Position numbers and translations under genes: made by a program. A stretch of 64,000 nt of DNA from Podocnemis expansa (lineage: Eukaryota; Chordata; Testudines; Podocnemididae), in assembly GCA_007922195.1 (NCBI GenBank), contig ML681989.1:50026893-50090892 (forward strand), given 5' to 3'. Below are positions 11,672-22,559 of the stretch, piece by piece (the first letter of the stretch is position 1; each line of letters opens with the position of its first letter). Under the pieces are notes generated by a model. It was not told the DNA's origin. It saw nothing but the letters and a program-made list of their open reading frames with translations, and did not search any database.

Positions 11672-12327
11672 GGGTATATGTCTAGAATGCCGTGTAAGCC
11701 CCAGGTTAGTAGAACTCAAGTTAGCAGACTGTGAGTTTGTTAACTTTGGACTTGAGTATCTATACTCATTTGTAACCCTAGGTTAGGTACCATTGACCAT
11801 CTTACATATATCCTTATCAACCCCTGGGATCAGGTGATTGGCCATGGCCACAATGGGCATGATTTCCTGTATTTTAGTCAAATGAGTGTCGCCTTATCAG
11901 GTGCTCAGACCAGTCCATTGTTTCTGTATGCATACCTCTGCAAGGCGTGAACCCTCATTCAGCTTTATGATTGCCTGAATCTATTCAGACCATGTAAGAT
12001 GCACCCTTATGGATGTGACATAGCAGAGTTTCATATCTGTGCATATGTGACACTTTAGGAAACGTGCCACCATAACAATAATTTTCAGTATGTCATGAGT
12101 ATTCCAAAAACACTGAGCACAACATACTTTGTATTAGACAATATACAGTTACAGTACAAGGATGAACATGAATGATACATGAATCATGCTATAAGGGTGT
12201 ACATGGAGTACAGCATGTCACACCTAGCTGTTAGCCCTGGGTTAGCAAGATTTGTGTGTAGCTGGAAGGGGGTTAGGCTTGAGCCTGAGCTCAAACACTG
12301 GACCTACTTTGCAGTGTAGGTTTATCC
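11672..12327. mobile_element. Diverged MITE related to the GTCTAC group
   Basis: It starts GGGTATATGTCTAG and ends GTGTAGGTTTATCC, a degraded inverted match to the GGCTATGTCTACAC terminus. Both arms carry GGTTAG-rich sequence in opposite orientation (CCCCAGGTTAGTAG and CCCTGGGTTAGCAAG). Flanks TAA and TAC agree at 2 of 3 bases. The middle (about 11805-12220) differs from the arms and may be a later insertion. Confidence 0.45.
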
Positions 12328-13131
12328 TACATGGACTCACAAGTAGCCACAATAACTCCCTTTGTTCCATCTTCATGTAGATAGCACAGATACAGACAGT
12401 TGGGATGCATACATACCTTTGCCTCTTCATTCCTTCTGGGTATCCAGCATTGAACTCATTGAACACAAATCTTGTTATCTGGTGCAAGACCTTTCTGTGT
12501 GGCTCCCACCATCAGACATAGTCTTCTTGTATCTCTGCAGACCCCCCCCCAGTTCTTTTCAAATATCACCAGCCTAAATATAATTTTTTTCTTGATTGGC
12601 TGTCTTAACTCCTTTCACTCGCCCCTGCTATGCTGTATTGAACTCTGTTTTGGGATACAATTTGTTAATGATCTGACAATGGTCATACAAGACTACAGTG
12701 ACTCTTGGCCAGTTAGAATAAGAGACCTCTACAGACTTCACTAACAGATTGAATATTCAGTAATTGGGGCTAACTTATCTTATCAGGTAAGATGGGTGTG
12801 TCTCCCATTTCTACCTGTCTGTCTGCATATTTCTAGTTCCGCAGTCTCTGGAGCTGGTCAAAAAATAAGGGCCCAGAGAGGAGCATGTAAAATCTTTTTT
12901 GAAATGTTTCCCATCTCCTTGTCAAATTTCAAAATTTGGAAAAAAAGAAAAAAAACTGACCTGCCCTTTAGTTGGAGAAAAAGGCTTCAAGAAAAACAAA
13001 TGAGCTATGGTTCTTTTCCAATTGCAAGAGGTAATTTTGCTTTCCTTGTCCCCTCACCTTGCTAATTGCTGTATTGCACTGTTTGAATCCTAACAACTGC
13101 TTTTATCTGCTGTTACAGTCTCAGCAGATCC

Positions 13132-13286
13132 TATGACTTACACTCCCCTGCATTTATTTTGCTTCCATTCTGTAAGGTCCTCATCTTCAAGCATCTGATG
13201 AAGTGGGATTTTCTCTAATGAAAGCTCATGTGATAAGAAAAACTGTTAGTCTTTACAGGTGCCATCAGACTCCTTGTTTGTTTTGA
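13132..13286 (-). mobile_element. Turtle tRNA-derived SINE, antisense
   Basis: The reverse complement of the turtle SINE body is clear: CATCTGATGAAGTGGGATTT, ATGAAAGCTCATG, and GTTAGTCTTTACAGGTGCC. The left end ATGACTTACACTCCCCTGCA matches the 3' part of other copies here (for example 28832). The 5' head is missing. Confidence 0.8.
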
Positions 13287-13622
13287 TGAAAAACTTGGCA
13301 AATTTTTCTAGTTTTTCATTTAAACTTTAACAAACTTTTTTTTGTCAAACTCAAAACCTTCCAACCAACTCTATCAATCCCCATGACAGTTTGGCTCCTC
13401 CCTCAATATGTGACCATTCAGTGAATTCATCTGAGAGAAAGATTACTATTACCTTCTTTTATTCATATCACTATATAGGAATCATGTTGCCAGCTAATTA
13501 AGTCCAGCCTCTTGTGAGGTAAAACATAATGAAAGATGCTATGCAAAATTAAATAATATTGTATGGAATGGTTCAAAGCACCTCCTGGAGCTACACACCA
13601 CTTCTTCCTTTCTCTGTTGCAG

Positions 13623-13725
13623 GGATGAGAAGCTCTTTGAAAGGAAACAAGGCAGCTTCCTCCAGAAATTGATTTACCACTTCAGAAAGCAAATTCATGA
13701 CTTGGGAAGGCATTTGGAACAGTGA
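13623..13725 (+). CDS. Putative terminal coding exon of the 63-residue microprotein
   Basis: After a strong acceptor, the frame completing the lysine codon reads DEKLFERKQGSFLQ, then KLIYHFRKQIHDLG, then RHLEQ and a TGA stop at 13723-13725. The stretch from SFLQK to RHL would form an amphipathic helix. It resembles in a general way the last helix of small four-helix cytokines, but the cysteines of those families are absent, so I make no assignment. No AATAAA lies close downstream; the first candidate is near 14725, inside repeat DNA. Conservation or RNA data would decide. Confidence 0.35.
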
Positions 13726-13908
13726 TGTGAAAGCTGACCTCCTCCTAACAGCTAAAAGGACTCCTAAAGGCCATAGCCATTTTAATCCCCAGTTTGGCTC
13801 TCTCTGTGCTTTTGCTCCCCTGTAACCTTTCCTGTATTTCTAACCTTGGCAGCAATTTGATGACACCAAATATTGGCCTTCCATCTTGGGACATTGCCCA
13901 GCAATGCT

Positions 13909-14430
13909 CAGTGGCAGATCAGGGGCTGCAGAGCCTCTAGGCCTCCCCATCAGTGCCCTCTCTCTCACTGGAGGGTCTTCTGCCCCACCAGCAAGCCAGT
14001 GCTGGGGGGGTGGCTGGGGCCAGAGGCCAGCCACATTCTGGATGGTTGGCTCTAGGGTAATGCGGGGCCAACTGTTGCGCATGGTGCATCTTGGCCCACA
14101 CCGGAGACCGTACTGCATGCATGGCAGTCAGCCCTACCTCCTCCAGGGATGACCAGCCAGGCCACAGCTAGCCCGCCTCACCCCCAGGGACACAGTGGTC
14201 GGCCCAGGGGCGGGGTGATAAGAGGAGAGCTCAGCCTGTGGACTGACTCACCCCGCCCCTGAGGATAGCTTGGCCAGGCCAGGGGCAGGGCAGGAGCTCA
14301 GAGCCTGGCCTCAGGCCAGCCTGCCCCTTTCCCCTTCTGAGTGCTGGGCTGCTGGCATGGTAGAGGGGCCCCCACATTATAGTGGGCCTCTGGGCCCAGG
14401 CCCTGTTGGCCCATGAAGTAATCTGTCTTG
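13909..14430. mobile_element. hAT-like element with perfect 8-bp target duplication
   Basis: The flanks are identical: GCAATGCT at 13901-13908 and at 14431-14438. The ends CAGTGGCAGATCA and TAATCTGTCTTG form an imperfect inverted repeat. The interior is GC-rich, which explains the open frames of up to 99 codons on both strands; none has transposase motifs. It sits beside a decayed LINE. Confidence 0.75.
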
Positions 14431-14438
14431 GCAATGCT

Positions 14439-15760
14439 GCAGTCACATTGTCACCTGCAATAGGAAATGCCTGAAGGACTTTTGTGGCCATGCCAATCAA
14501 ATGTTTCTCACTTGTGCATATGAAATGCATCTCCAGCTAGTCACAGATTTTCCCTTTGATGATGGTTGATGCAATATACACTGGACAAATGTAACCTGAT
14601 TTCATAAAGACCTTGATTTTTAGGAGGTCTGTTGCCATTCACTCAGTCTAAATTCTTGACTTCTATGAGTTCATGGAACATGACTCTATCTACCTGTCTT
14701 CCACTCAAAGCATACAGATAAAAGAATAAATTCATTCTTCTGCAAAAGTTTCAAACCCTTCCTGATACTCCTGAGAATATAGCCCTAGGATGATTTTGAG
14801 GCTACAGCAGTCCAGTTGGATGCATTGTCAAACAGGTATCTACATCCTTGTACCAAATATACAAAGAAGAGGCTTCCCTTTGGTCTCCTGGGGAGCAAGC
14901 AGTAAGGCACTTGACTTCATTGATCTGTAATATTTTATTACAGTCTAGAAAGGGTTGACTGCCCACAAATTTGCTCCATGTAGTGAATTAAAGGTCTGAT
15001 GGAAGTCTATAAAAAAAATGCAGTGCAGGGCTTATTAAATTCAGCCATCTTCTAAAAAAGACTGTCTCAAGGTAAGGATCTTGTCAACAGTGGAATGGCC
15101 TGGTCCAAAGCCGCATTGAGCAGCCTTACTTTTGCCGCAGATTGCATCATTGATTTGAGACATTAGCATGGAAGCAAAGACTTTCATGAGATTGAGAACA
15201 ACATTATGCCTTTATAGTTGTTACATTCAGCTTTATCACTCTTTTTGAACACAAGTAGAACAACCCACTTCTTCAAGTCACCAGGGATAATATTAGAACA
15301 CCATATGCTCTGGAAGAGAAGAGCTGAGGCAACCATGGGATATCAATACTCTGACATGGCTTCAACAATTCAAAGTTGATGTTACAAACCCCTGCTACCT
15401 TCTGAGATTTTGTCTTATGGACTGCGATATGGAACTTTCTGTGAATTGACATTTTCAACTCTCATCATCTGCCAGCTGCTCCATACCAGGTGGAAGGAAA
15501 AGATCAGTAACAAGGATATTTGAATACAAACCCAGCAACCACCTCCTTTGGCACTCGTTAGATTTTGGCAGCTTTCTTTGTATGTGCATATTATAAGAAT
15601 GGATGACCAATGACTCCTGAAGTGTGCATACCAAGGAATGCTGCTACACATCTGTCAGTCATGTGGGTTCCAAAAGTTTCAGTGGTGTGACAAAAATGCC
15701 ACTTCTGAAAATGAACTGAATACACAATCAAACCATTTTATGCCCCATGCCAGAGATCAG
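14439..15760 (-). pseudogene. Decayed non-LTR retrotransposon reverse transcriptase
   Basis: Minus-strand translation, with many stops, gives in order a segment like LVFKKSDKAECNNYKGI, then AQCGFGPGHSTVDKILTLRQ, then FIDFHQTFNSLHGANLW. These correspond to RT motifs usually written FKKGD..CNNYRGI, CGFRPGRSTVDQI and FIDFEKAFDS. The clade is not certain: the motifs are unlike the CR1 copies nearby and closer to RTE or R4-type elements. The YxDD region was not found. Limits are approximate, and a hAT element bounds the left side. Confidence 0.55.
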
Positions 15761-15813
15761 TCTGAGTGGCGTTTAATTTGCAAGAAGGCCATGCCCTGTT
15801 GTGATTTGCCACA

Positions 15814-15846
15814 ATGATGATGATGATGATGATGATGATGACGATG
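15814..15846. repeat. (ATG)n microsatellite
   Basis: About ten near-perfect ATG/GAT units with a single C interruption. Likely polymorphic in length. Confidence 0.9.
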
Positions 15847-16518
15847 AGAAAAGGCTGACTGTGTCATAGCATCCATGTAGTAATATAAACATCTCTGGTT
15901 GCAAGACTAGAACAGAGGAGACACTGCTTCCAGGAAGAGGGCAAAAGGCCTCCTTTTAGAGAAATGGTCTCTTTGAATAGGATCTAGAGGTGACAGAGCC
16001 CAATGTCTTGGGTTATTTTTAGCCTGAGAGATAGGACTAAAGGTCTAGAATGGAAGCTCTTTTTATGGCATAACTTAGTGACGTCTGCAGCCCCAAAGAA
16101 TAATCCAGTCTTTCACACTTATTCCCCTTCTCTTAGGCTGCCTGAACAGGATGATTCAGTCTCATCTCAACAGATTAGCATGTTTCACTTGCAGTGCTTC
16201 ATCCAGCATCTTGAAGCAGACTTCCTGAATTAGACCCTACCTCCTCCCCAACCATCCAACTACTCACTGAAATTCTCTAAATTCCAGAAGATAACCTTCC
16301 ATGTTCAGAGAAGAACTTTACATCAATGATCCTCAGACATCAATGTTCTCCAAACAATTCAGCCAGACTTTGCACACCACAGGATACCTGGCATTTCAGG
16401 TGCTATGATCTGTGCTGGGTTTAGAGCTGGAATTCCCCCCACCCCCACACTGGCAGGTGCTAGGTCAATGGAGAAGTGGTGCGGGGCGGGGGCCTGGAGG
16501 CCAATTAGGTCAATTTAA

Positions 16519-16719
16519 GGGATTTCCCCATCTACATTGTCTTAAGTCGACTTAATAAAGTTGACTTAATTGTTAAGCTGACCTTAAGAGGTGGTGGTAT
16601 TAAAATCGACTTAAGGAAATGCCTAAGTTGACTTAATAAAAGCCCAGTGTGCCTGCAGGAGTCTGTAGGTCAACGTAACCTTCCTCTGGTCGACCTAAGG
16701 CTCCAGTGTAGATGTACCC
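16519..16719. mobile_element. Short palindromic MITE (copy K, AAGTCGACTT type)
   Basis: Degraded ends GGGATTTCCCCATCTACA and GTGTAGATGTACCC enclose repeated TTAAGTCGACTTAA palindromes and variants such as AAGTTGACTTAA. At about 200 bp it is half the length of its relatives and probably has an internal deletion. Confidence 0.55.
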
Positions 16720-16931
16720 AAAGAGAGAGAAAAAGTCGTGGAGAAAAGAAAACAAAGAAGAGGAGTACTCATTGATGGAGAGGAGAGAGACACAGGGGAA
16801 AAGCCTGAAATGGGAAAACCGCCAGAAGAAGTGCCTTTGTCCACTCAAGATAAAATGCTTCCTGTAATCAAATCAATACTAGCATGAGAAGGTGGCAGCT
16901 GAATCCCCTAACAAAAGCAAGAAACAGACTA

Positions 16932-17030
16932 GAGTCATGGGGTTGGAAGGGAGCTCATGCAATCATCTAGTCCAACTCTCCTAGGGTTTGAACCTATAAC
17001 CTTCTGCATGTAAAGCACAGGCAGGCACCA
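16932..17030 (-). mobile_element. CR1-tailed SINE or CR1 3' fragment, antisense
   Basis: GAGTCATGGGGTTGGAAGGG and ATCATCTAGTCCAAC are the antisense CR1 3' tail. The adjacent GGTTTGAACCTATAACCTT could be a tRNA-like B-box region, suggesting a SINE with a CR1 tail. Confidence 0.5.
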
Positions 17031-17445
17031 CCACACTATTTGTAACCTGCAAAATATTGCGAAGCCTTAAAACATTCTTCTTAAAAACTGAAAGGCAGAA
17101 ACATCCTTAAGACAAAGCCTTTCTATGCTCATGATACACCACTTGCTAAAGAGCAGGATGCAACCATGGGGAGGAATTTTATAAAGTTAAATAAATGTGC
17201 TGAAAATGCATCATGCAGTTTAATAACCTATCATGCAAAATAGTGAATAGTCTGGTGCATTTTCAAACCATCCTTTTAGCTTTGTAGGAGTGTTCCCTGA
17301 AGCTGTAGCTAGTCCCTCCAGCTTCTTTGAACTGCTATAGAGTCATAGAAGAGAGAACTCTGGAAAGCAGCATCACATCAGATATTAGGCTCTGTGCCTC
17401 CCCAGTTATTGTTTTATTTTCTACTAGAATGAAGGCCTTGTAGAG

Positions 17446-17633
17446 CAAGGGTCTCAAACTCAAATCACCACAAGGGCTGCATGAGGACTAGTACCGCAGC
17501 GCAAGGGCTGCACCATTGAAACCTTTTCATGCAACAATATTGCAAATATCAGTAACAAGAGTGTTGCTGCAGGCCACAGGAAATAGCTCTAGGGGCTGTA
17601 TGTGGCCCATGAGCTATGTGTTTGAGACCCCTA
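17446..17633. mobile_element. hAT-like MITE with perfect 8-bp target duplication
   Basis: The flanks TTGTAGAG are identical at 17438-17445 and 17634-17641. The ends CAAGGGTCTCAAACTC and TGTTTGAGACCCCTA form an inverted repeat. The same family occurs at 52615, sharing internal phrases such as ATATTGCAAATATC and GGCCACAGGAAATAGCT. No coding capacity. Confidence 0.8.
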
Positions 17634-17726
17634 TTGTAGAGGATACTACCTTACATTCACACACACTGCACTGTGCCCTGGTAATGGGAAAATTTTAGCT
17701 TGAATTCATCCCCTTGGAGTGTCTTG

Positions 17727-18188
17727 GACTATGTCTACACTAGCAAATTAGTCCAGGCTAAGCAAGCTTAGTCTGGACTAATTTGTTCCAGGTCTACACT
17801 AGGCTTTGCCTAGTTCAAACTAAAAAATTACAATTTTTTTTTTGCTCAAACTAGCCAAAGCTTAGTTCAAACTAATTAGTTCAAATAGGTAATTCAAATT
17901 TAGCACTTAGCTTGAATGTTAGTTCAAACTAGGGTGATGTAGACTCCTTAGTTCAAACTCAAAAAGTTCGAACTAAGCGCTTTTTCTAGTTCAAACTAAC
18001 TTTTTAGTTTGAACTAGCTGTGCTTTTTAGTTTGAACTAACTTTTTAGGTTGAACTAAAAAGCGCGGTTAGTTCGAACTGAAAAGCTGTTGTTAGTCCGA
18101 ACTAACCTGCGGTTAGTTCAAACTAACTGGGAACTGCTTAATTCAGCCTAAGGAAGTCTGAACTAAGCTTTCTAATGTAGACATAGCC
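17727..18188. mobile_element. Palindromic MITE (copy C, TTAGTTCGAACTAA type)
   Basis: It begins GACTATGTCTACAC and ends TGTAGACATAGCC. The first 60 bp (AGCAAATTAGTCCAGGCTA, then AAGCTTAGTC) match copy I at 62843 almost exactly, so these two are one subfamily. The interior is dominated by AGTTCGAACT palindromes and CpG-decayed forms AGTTCAAACT and AGTTTGAACT. Flanks TTG and TTA agree at 2 of 3 bases. Confidence 0.8.
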
Positions 18189-19307
18189 TTAGAGTCCTGC
18201 TGTTGCTTAGAGCATGACAAAAACAATGTTCAACTTTGCAAACATAAATTGGATGTATTTTTGTTGTATGTTATATAATCGTTCTTTCTCAAATGCTGGG
18301 TTCAGAGTTTTACTGTGTCTTAACCTAACACCATAAATCCTAATACCTTAGCCTTAAATAGAACAATCACATTCAATTTTGAGGAGGGCCAGCAAATGGT
18401 GCTATCACTTCAGTATGCCTTCTTCAAAGAGAATGTCTATAGTTCCTTGGCAAAACAGTTTGTAGTTTACTTATTGCGCCCAAGTACCTCAGGAGATTAT
18501 ATGAATATCTTAGCAAACGTGTCTATAGGTAATAATCCTGTGCACCAATCTCTAACTACCAATTCCGAAAAATACAGTAAGCATCACAAAATATGAAGGG
18601 TCCAATATATCCCCCAGTGTCCTCCAGAGTGTGTCTGTCATTTGTAATAAATAGCCAGCACCCCTTACTTCAATATCCTGCCTTTCTTCCCTCTCCTCAT
18701 GGCTGAAAAATCATACAGAATGATCATGGCTTCACAGAGTAAGCAAATTTATGCATGCTGGGGTTTATGTATGCTGGGGGAGCCAATGGCTGCATATACT
18801 CTCATTTCTCAGTTCATTCAAGAATGTATTTATATGATTTGTGACACTAACAATCAAACAGTGGTCCTGAAGCACACATTGACAGCCAAATTTGGCACTG
18901 GGTCATAAATAGCTGTAAGGCTAGGAAAGGATGCCTGAATCACCTGGTCCTCATTTTGCATAATTTTAAAACTTCATTTGTAAAGTACCCAAGCCAAACG
19001 GCCTTTTAACTCATTCCTGTTTACATGCAGTATATTAAAGGCAATCCACCTTTACCCCAATCCATAGGCCTCTGGGAGAAAATCACCTACCCTTCCTCAA
19101 TTCACGTTCTAGGGCTCAGAATCACCCATTCCCAAACCTTAAGTTTCCAGGTGTAACCTGGATAATTGATGTACCCACCCTTGTCCTGTCCATAGGGCTA
19201 CAGGTATAATCTTCTGCAGGCTCGCATGGTCTTTTACCAGTGAAGAAGCTTTTCTCAATAATAACTAAAGAATAAAGATATTAACACTTACCAGAACAGC
19301 ATACACA
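18189..19307. other. No recognisable feature
   Basis: AT-rich sequence without a family signature. The open frames of 66 to 69 codons look like chance. Confidence 0.3.
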
Positions 19308-19530
19308 TGCTAAGCATACTCACTACTCACTGCTAAGCATGCTCACTACTCCCAATCAGGCAGACAAACTTCTTCTGGTGGCTGGTTCGGTGCCAGGGGG
19401 CAGGGACGGTGCAGCAGGGGACAGGGCAAACTTCTCCTGGTAGACAAACTTCTTGTGGCCAAATCAGGGCCGGGGGGCAGGGCCGGTGTGGCAGGCATGG
19501 GGCCTGGGCCCCCAACCTTTTTCAGTGACA
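19308..19530. repeat. Short tandem duplications
   Basis: GCTAAGCATACTCACTACTC is repeated at once with one change (19308-19352). Next to it, CAGACAAACTTCTTCTGGTG and TAGACAAACTTCTTGTGGCC, each with a GGGGGCAGGG tract, form an imperfect duplication of about 80 bp. No family recognised. Confidence 0.55.
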
Positions 19531-21131
19531 CTGCTGCTTAACAGCCTGATACTAAATTATTTGGTATAATTTATACGGGGCTGTGAAGATGTGACCACAT
19601 TCTGCTTAGCTTATGACTGCTGTCTCCTCTAAAATGGCTGCTGCAGCTTAGCTAAAAAAACAAGGCCTCACATCTTACAGTATATGCAGGGAAAATCCAG
19701 TGTCTTAGCAAACTTTTTCAGTAATGGAGACATTCTCTTGGGCCTTGAATTTTGAATCTGTAGACCTTCCTGACTGTTTAACTAGGACAGTCAATGATGA
19801 GTCTGCTTGCCAGCTGGGCCTCCACATAGCTATCTTGTTTCCACAGCAGATGGCCAGATCTAGAGTGCATGCGCTGACTGGCAGCACCTTCCTCATGAGC
19901 TGGAGAGCAGAATTATTTACACACTGACGTCCCTGACACTGATTCACAGTGGGCTCCTCCACTGAGCCATGAAGGTAATGTTTTGTTCATATGTTTGATA
20001 TGGTCTTCTCCTGACAGCCTACCTGTCTCCAGTGCCTGCTTCACACAGAAGGCAGAATCTGTACTGGAGATGACCAGGCTTTGCCTGTTGGCAATGCTTG
20101 TGTGGGAATGGAGACTCAGAAAACTTCATGGAATATTTGAGCCAGCTGGCTCTTCTGTGTGTATTTCTGACAGTGCATTCTTTGTATTCGTTGTTAAGAC
20201 ACTTTGCTTGATCTGTAACCATGTATGTCAAGGTGCAGGGGAACTACTTGGTCCCTGGATGAATGACAACTTTACCTCATATCAGTTCACCTGGCCTATG
20301 CAAAGGTGCTTAGGGAAGGAGCTACTAGGAATGACTTCTTGGGAGGCAGGAGGATGTGTTTGGAAAAGAAGACTCAACACTCATGTCTGTACAGAACCAG
20401 GCTGAATCCAGGCTGGAGGGTTTATCGGATTGTTTTACTTTCTTGTTATAACCACTGATCCTTGAGGAGGAGATCTTGCTGGTTGCACCTTTTGTATTCT
20501 GAGCTACTCTATCAGCTCCCACATGTATTCTGAACGCTCCTGCAGTGACCACTGGATTCTTGGGAGGATTTCTCCAATCTGTTCATTCACTTTTTGGACA
20601 GCAGAATCCCACAGTCCCTAGAGGAATATAAATTTGGGTTTACAGACTCCAACAATCAACTGTTATACTAAGCAAACAACAACAGAATTGATCCACACAC
20701 ATTGAGCCAATGGCCTCACTTCCTTTATAACCTTTAATTTTAGAGGCTGTCAAGCTGGCCAAGAGAGCAGTCAAGACTCAAGCCAGTGGCTACTGATCTC
20801 ACAGGGATATAATCTTCATAATATTGACTCATCCTGTAACTGGCTACACAGTAATGGTCACTCCTTCTCCAGCATTCCAGTGCATCACTCTCATTATAAA
20901 GAGCTGGGAAGTTGTAGCCACTGATCCATTTTAACTTCATTTTCCCGATAAAATAGTTTGCCTTTTCCCCAGATTTTGTTTTCTTAAAAATTGGCCAAAT
21001 TGTTAGGTCCTCATTCAATAGTTACTAGATCCATGCTAAGGCAAACTCTCACTCAGTTAGTGGCAGCTTGCTTAATAAAACATGAGCAGCAACCTTACAA
21101 CATGGGCTCATGGTTTCTAGTTCCTTATATG
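19531..21131. other. No recognised gene; chance 140-codon frame
   Basis: An open frame of 140 codons (19983-20405, plus) has no signal, domain or composition I can recognise, and overlaps a 70-codon frame on the other strand. The phrase AAAATGGCTGCTGCAG near 19631 is of the type seen in LTRs, but no LTR pair is visible. Confidence 0.25.
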
Positions 21132-21207
21132 TATCTGAAATCTTTTATCTCCTCTGGTTGCATGCAGTATTGTCTATTCATGTTCCCTTCCCTAGACATT
21201 TTAGGAA

Positions 21208-21440
21208 GTGGGCGGAGCCAGTGGACAGTGAGAGCACCCAGCAGTGTGCTGGGTGGCACGAATGACCGGTGGCCAGAGCTGGCGGACAATGGGCAGAGCC
21301 AACAGATGGTGACAGCGGCTAGCAGCAAGCTGGGCAGTGTGAGTGAATGGTGGGCGGAGTCGGCGGCCAGTGGCCAGAGCCAAGGACGGCGCTAGTGGAT
21401 GGAGTGAGTGACCAGCGGGTAGTGCTGGCGGACAGCTGGC
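21208..21440. repeat. Decayed minisatellite
   Basis: Phrases such as GGGCGGAGCCAGTGGACAG, GGCCAGAGCTGGCGGACAA and GGGCGGAGTCGGCGGCCAG recur at irregular spacing of roughly 35 to 75 bp. Frames stay open on both strands because of the repetition, not because of coding. Confidence 0.5.
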
Positions 21441-21925
21441 ATGAGAGACATTCCCTACTTACCCTAGGGTTGGTTGGGAGCCTAGTTAGCACTGATTCTC
21501 CAGATCGGTGCCAGTTTTTGCTAGTGAGTTTACCTTTGCTGCTATGATATGTGCTATCATGTTGGAAGTCTGATTAGCACTGATTCCTCAGATCAGTGTG
21601 GGTTTTTGCCATTAAGTCTTGTATGTTCTGTTATGTGGTATGGGTGGTTGGGAGCTTTGCTCTGTATCGATTTTCTAGATCAGTGCTGATCACTGTTATT
21701 TGGCCTTTCACATTATATTTTACTACTATTAAAAGTTCTGTTTACTACACTCAGACTAGTGCTTGGGAGTGGGGAAGCCTTACCCCATTGGGGTGCCCAG
21801 GGAACAGTGCAGGATTCCCAGATATCTGGGTGGGGGCTTGAGCCAGTTGGTGGTGTTGCATTATTGGGAAACGCCTAGATATAGAACTCAGCCCTTGTTC
21901 TGTCAGCCTGCCCTAGCAAATGGGT
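21441..21925 (+). mobile_element. LTR-like sequence, possibly solo
   Basis: Three related blocks of about 85 bp (for example TTAGCACTGATTCTCCAGAT and TTAGCACTGATTCCTCAGAT) precede a possible ATTAAA signal. They are followed by a GC-richer tail with GGGGTGCCCAGGGAACAG and GGGTGGGGGCTTGAGCCAG, ending GGGTTACA. Order and composition resemble U3-R-U5 of reptile LTRs. Neither internal genes nor a target duplication was found, so this is tentative. Confidence 0.4.
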
Positions 21926-22559
21926 TACATATGTAACTGAAATCTTTTATCTCCTCTGGTTGCATGCAGTATTGTTTATTCATGTTCCCTTCCCTCGACA
22001 TTTTAGGAACTTACATATTGTACCTCTGCTGAAGCACATGTACACTAGTCTATGAGACCAAAGCAGGAGCTAAGAATTAAAATATCACCACCTCTTGATG
22101 GCTGTTTAGATGATCATCATTGCCTTACTTCCTTGTGGTTAAAGCCTTCATGCTAGAAATATAAAGTTTAGTTACATGCATGTTGTAACGGCTTCACTAC
22201 TCACTGCAAGATGGACCTGTGAATCTCAATTTAACGTAACCTTTGGTAGCAGGTTTTTTTCATGGGGTTTGGGGAGTGTCCCTCATTTTTCCATGCCTTG
22301 GTGGTGATTTGGATGTTCCTGGATTGGTGAAGAAGGAGAGTATGAAAAAAAAAAACCCAAACACAACAGTATTTTCTATCATAACAGCCTTTCTACTTAT
22401 TCCTTTATACTGTGGCAGTTACTCGTCACTGGGAGGTTTGGGATTATATCACTGTCTGACTGCATTCTTTGAGTTGTTGCAATTAGTGACACGAATCAAG
22501 TCCCCATGGGTAATAATGACAATTTACTCCTCCCTGGATTGGTGAAGAGGAAGCCTGTG

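Larger units (their letters stand above)
10720..13622 (+). other. Predicted intron between the two candidate exons
   Basis: It begins GTAAGT and ends with a long pyrimidine tract CTTCTTCCTTTCTCTGTTGC followed by AG, both strong vertebrate splice signals. It contains the MITE at 11672 and an antisense SINE at 13132. The rest shows no recognised feature. Confidence 0.35.
21132..22009. repeat. 76-bp direct repeat enclosing about 730 bp
   Basis: The segment at 21132-21207 (GAAATCTTTTATCTCCTCTG, then TTGCATGCAGTATTGT) recurs at 21934-22009 with only about four differences, about 800 bp apart in the same orientation. It is too long to be a target-site duplication, so the region looks duplicated or retains two ends of a larger element. 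The high identity implies a recent event. Confidence 0.75.

Noticed and set aside
10631..13725. Assignment of the 63-residue product to the IL-2/15/21 cytokine group
   Set aside because: Only a loose similarity of the last helix (FLQKLIYHF). The conserved cysteines and a signal peptide are missing, so naming it would be unsupported.
19983..20405. 140-codon open frame
   Set aside because: No recognised motif, no promoter or splice signals that fit, and overlapping frames on the other strand. Probably chance.
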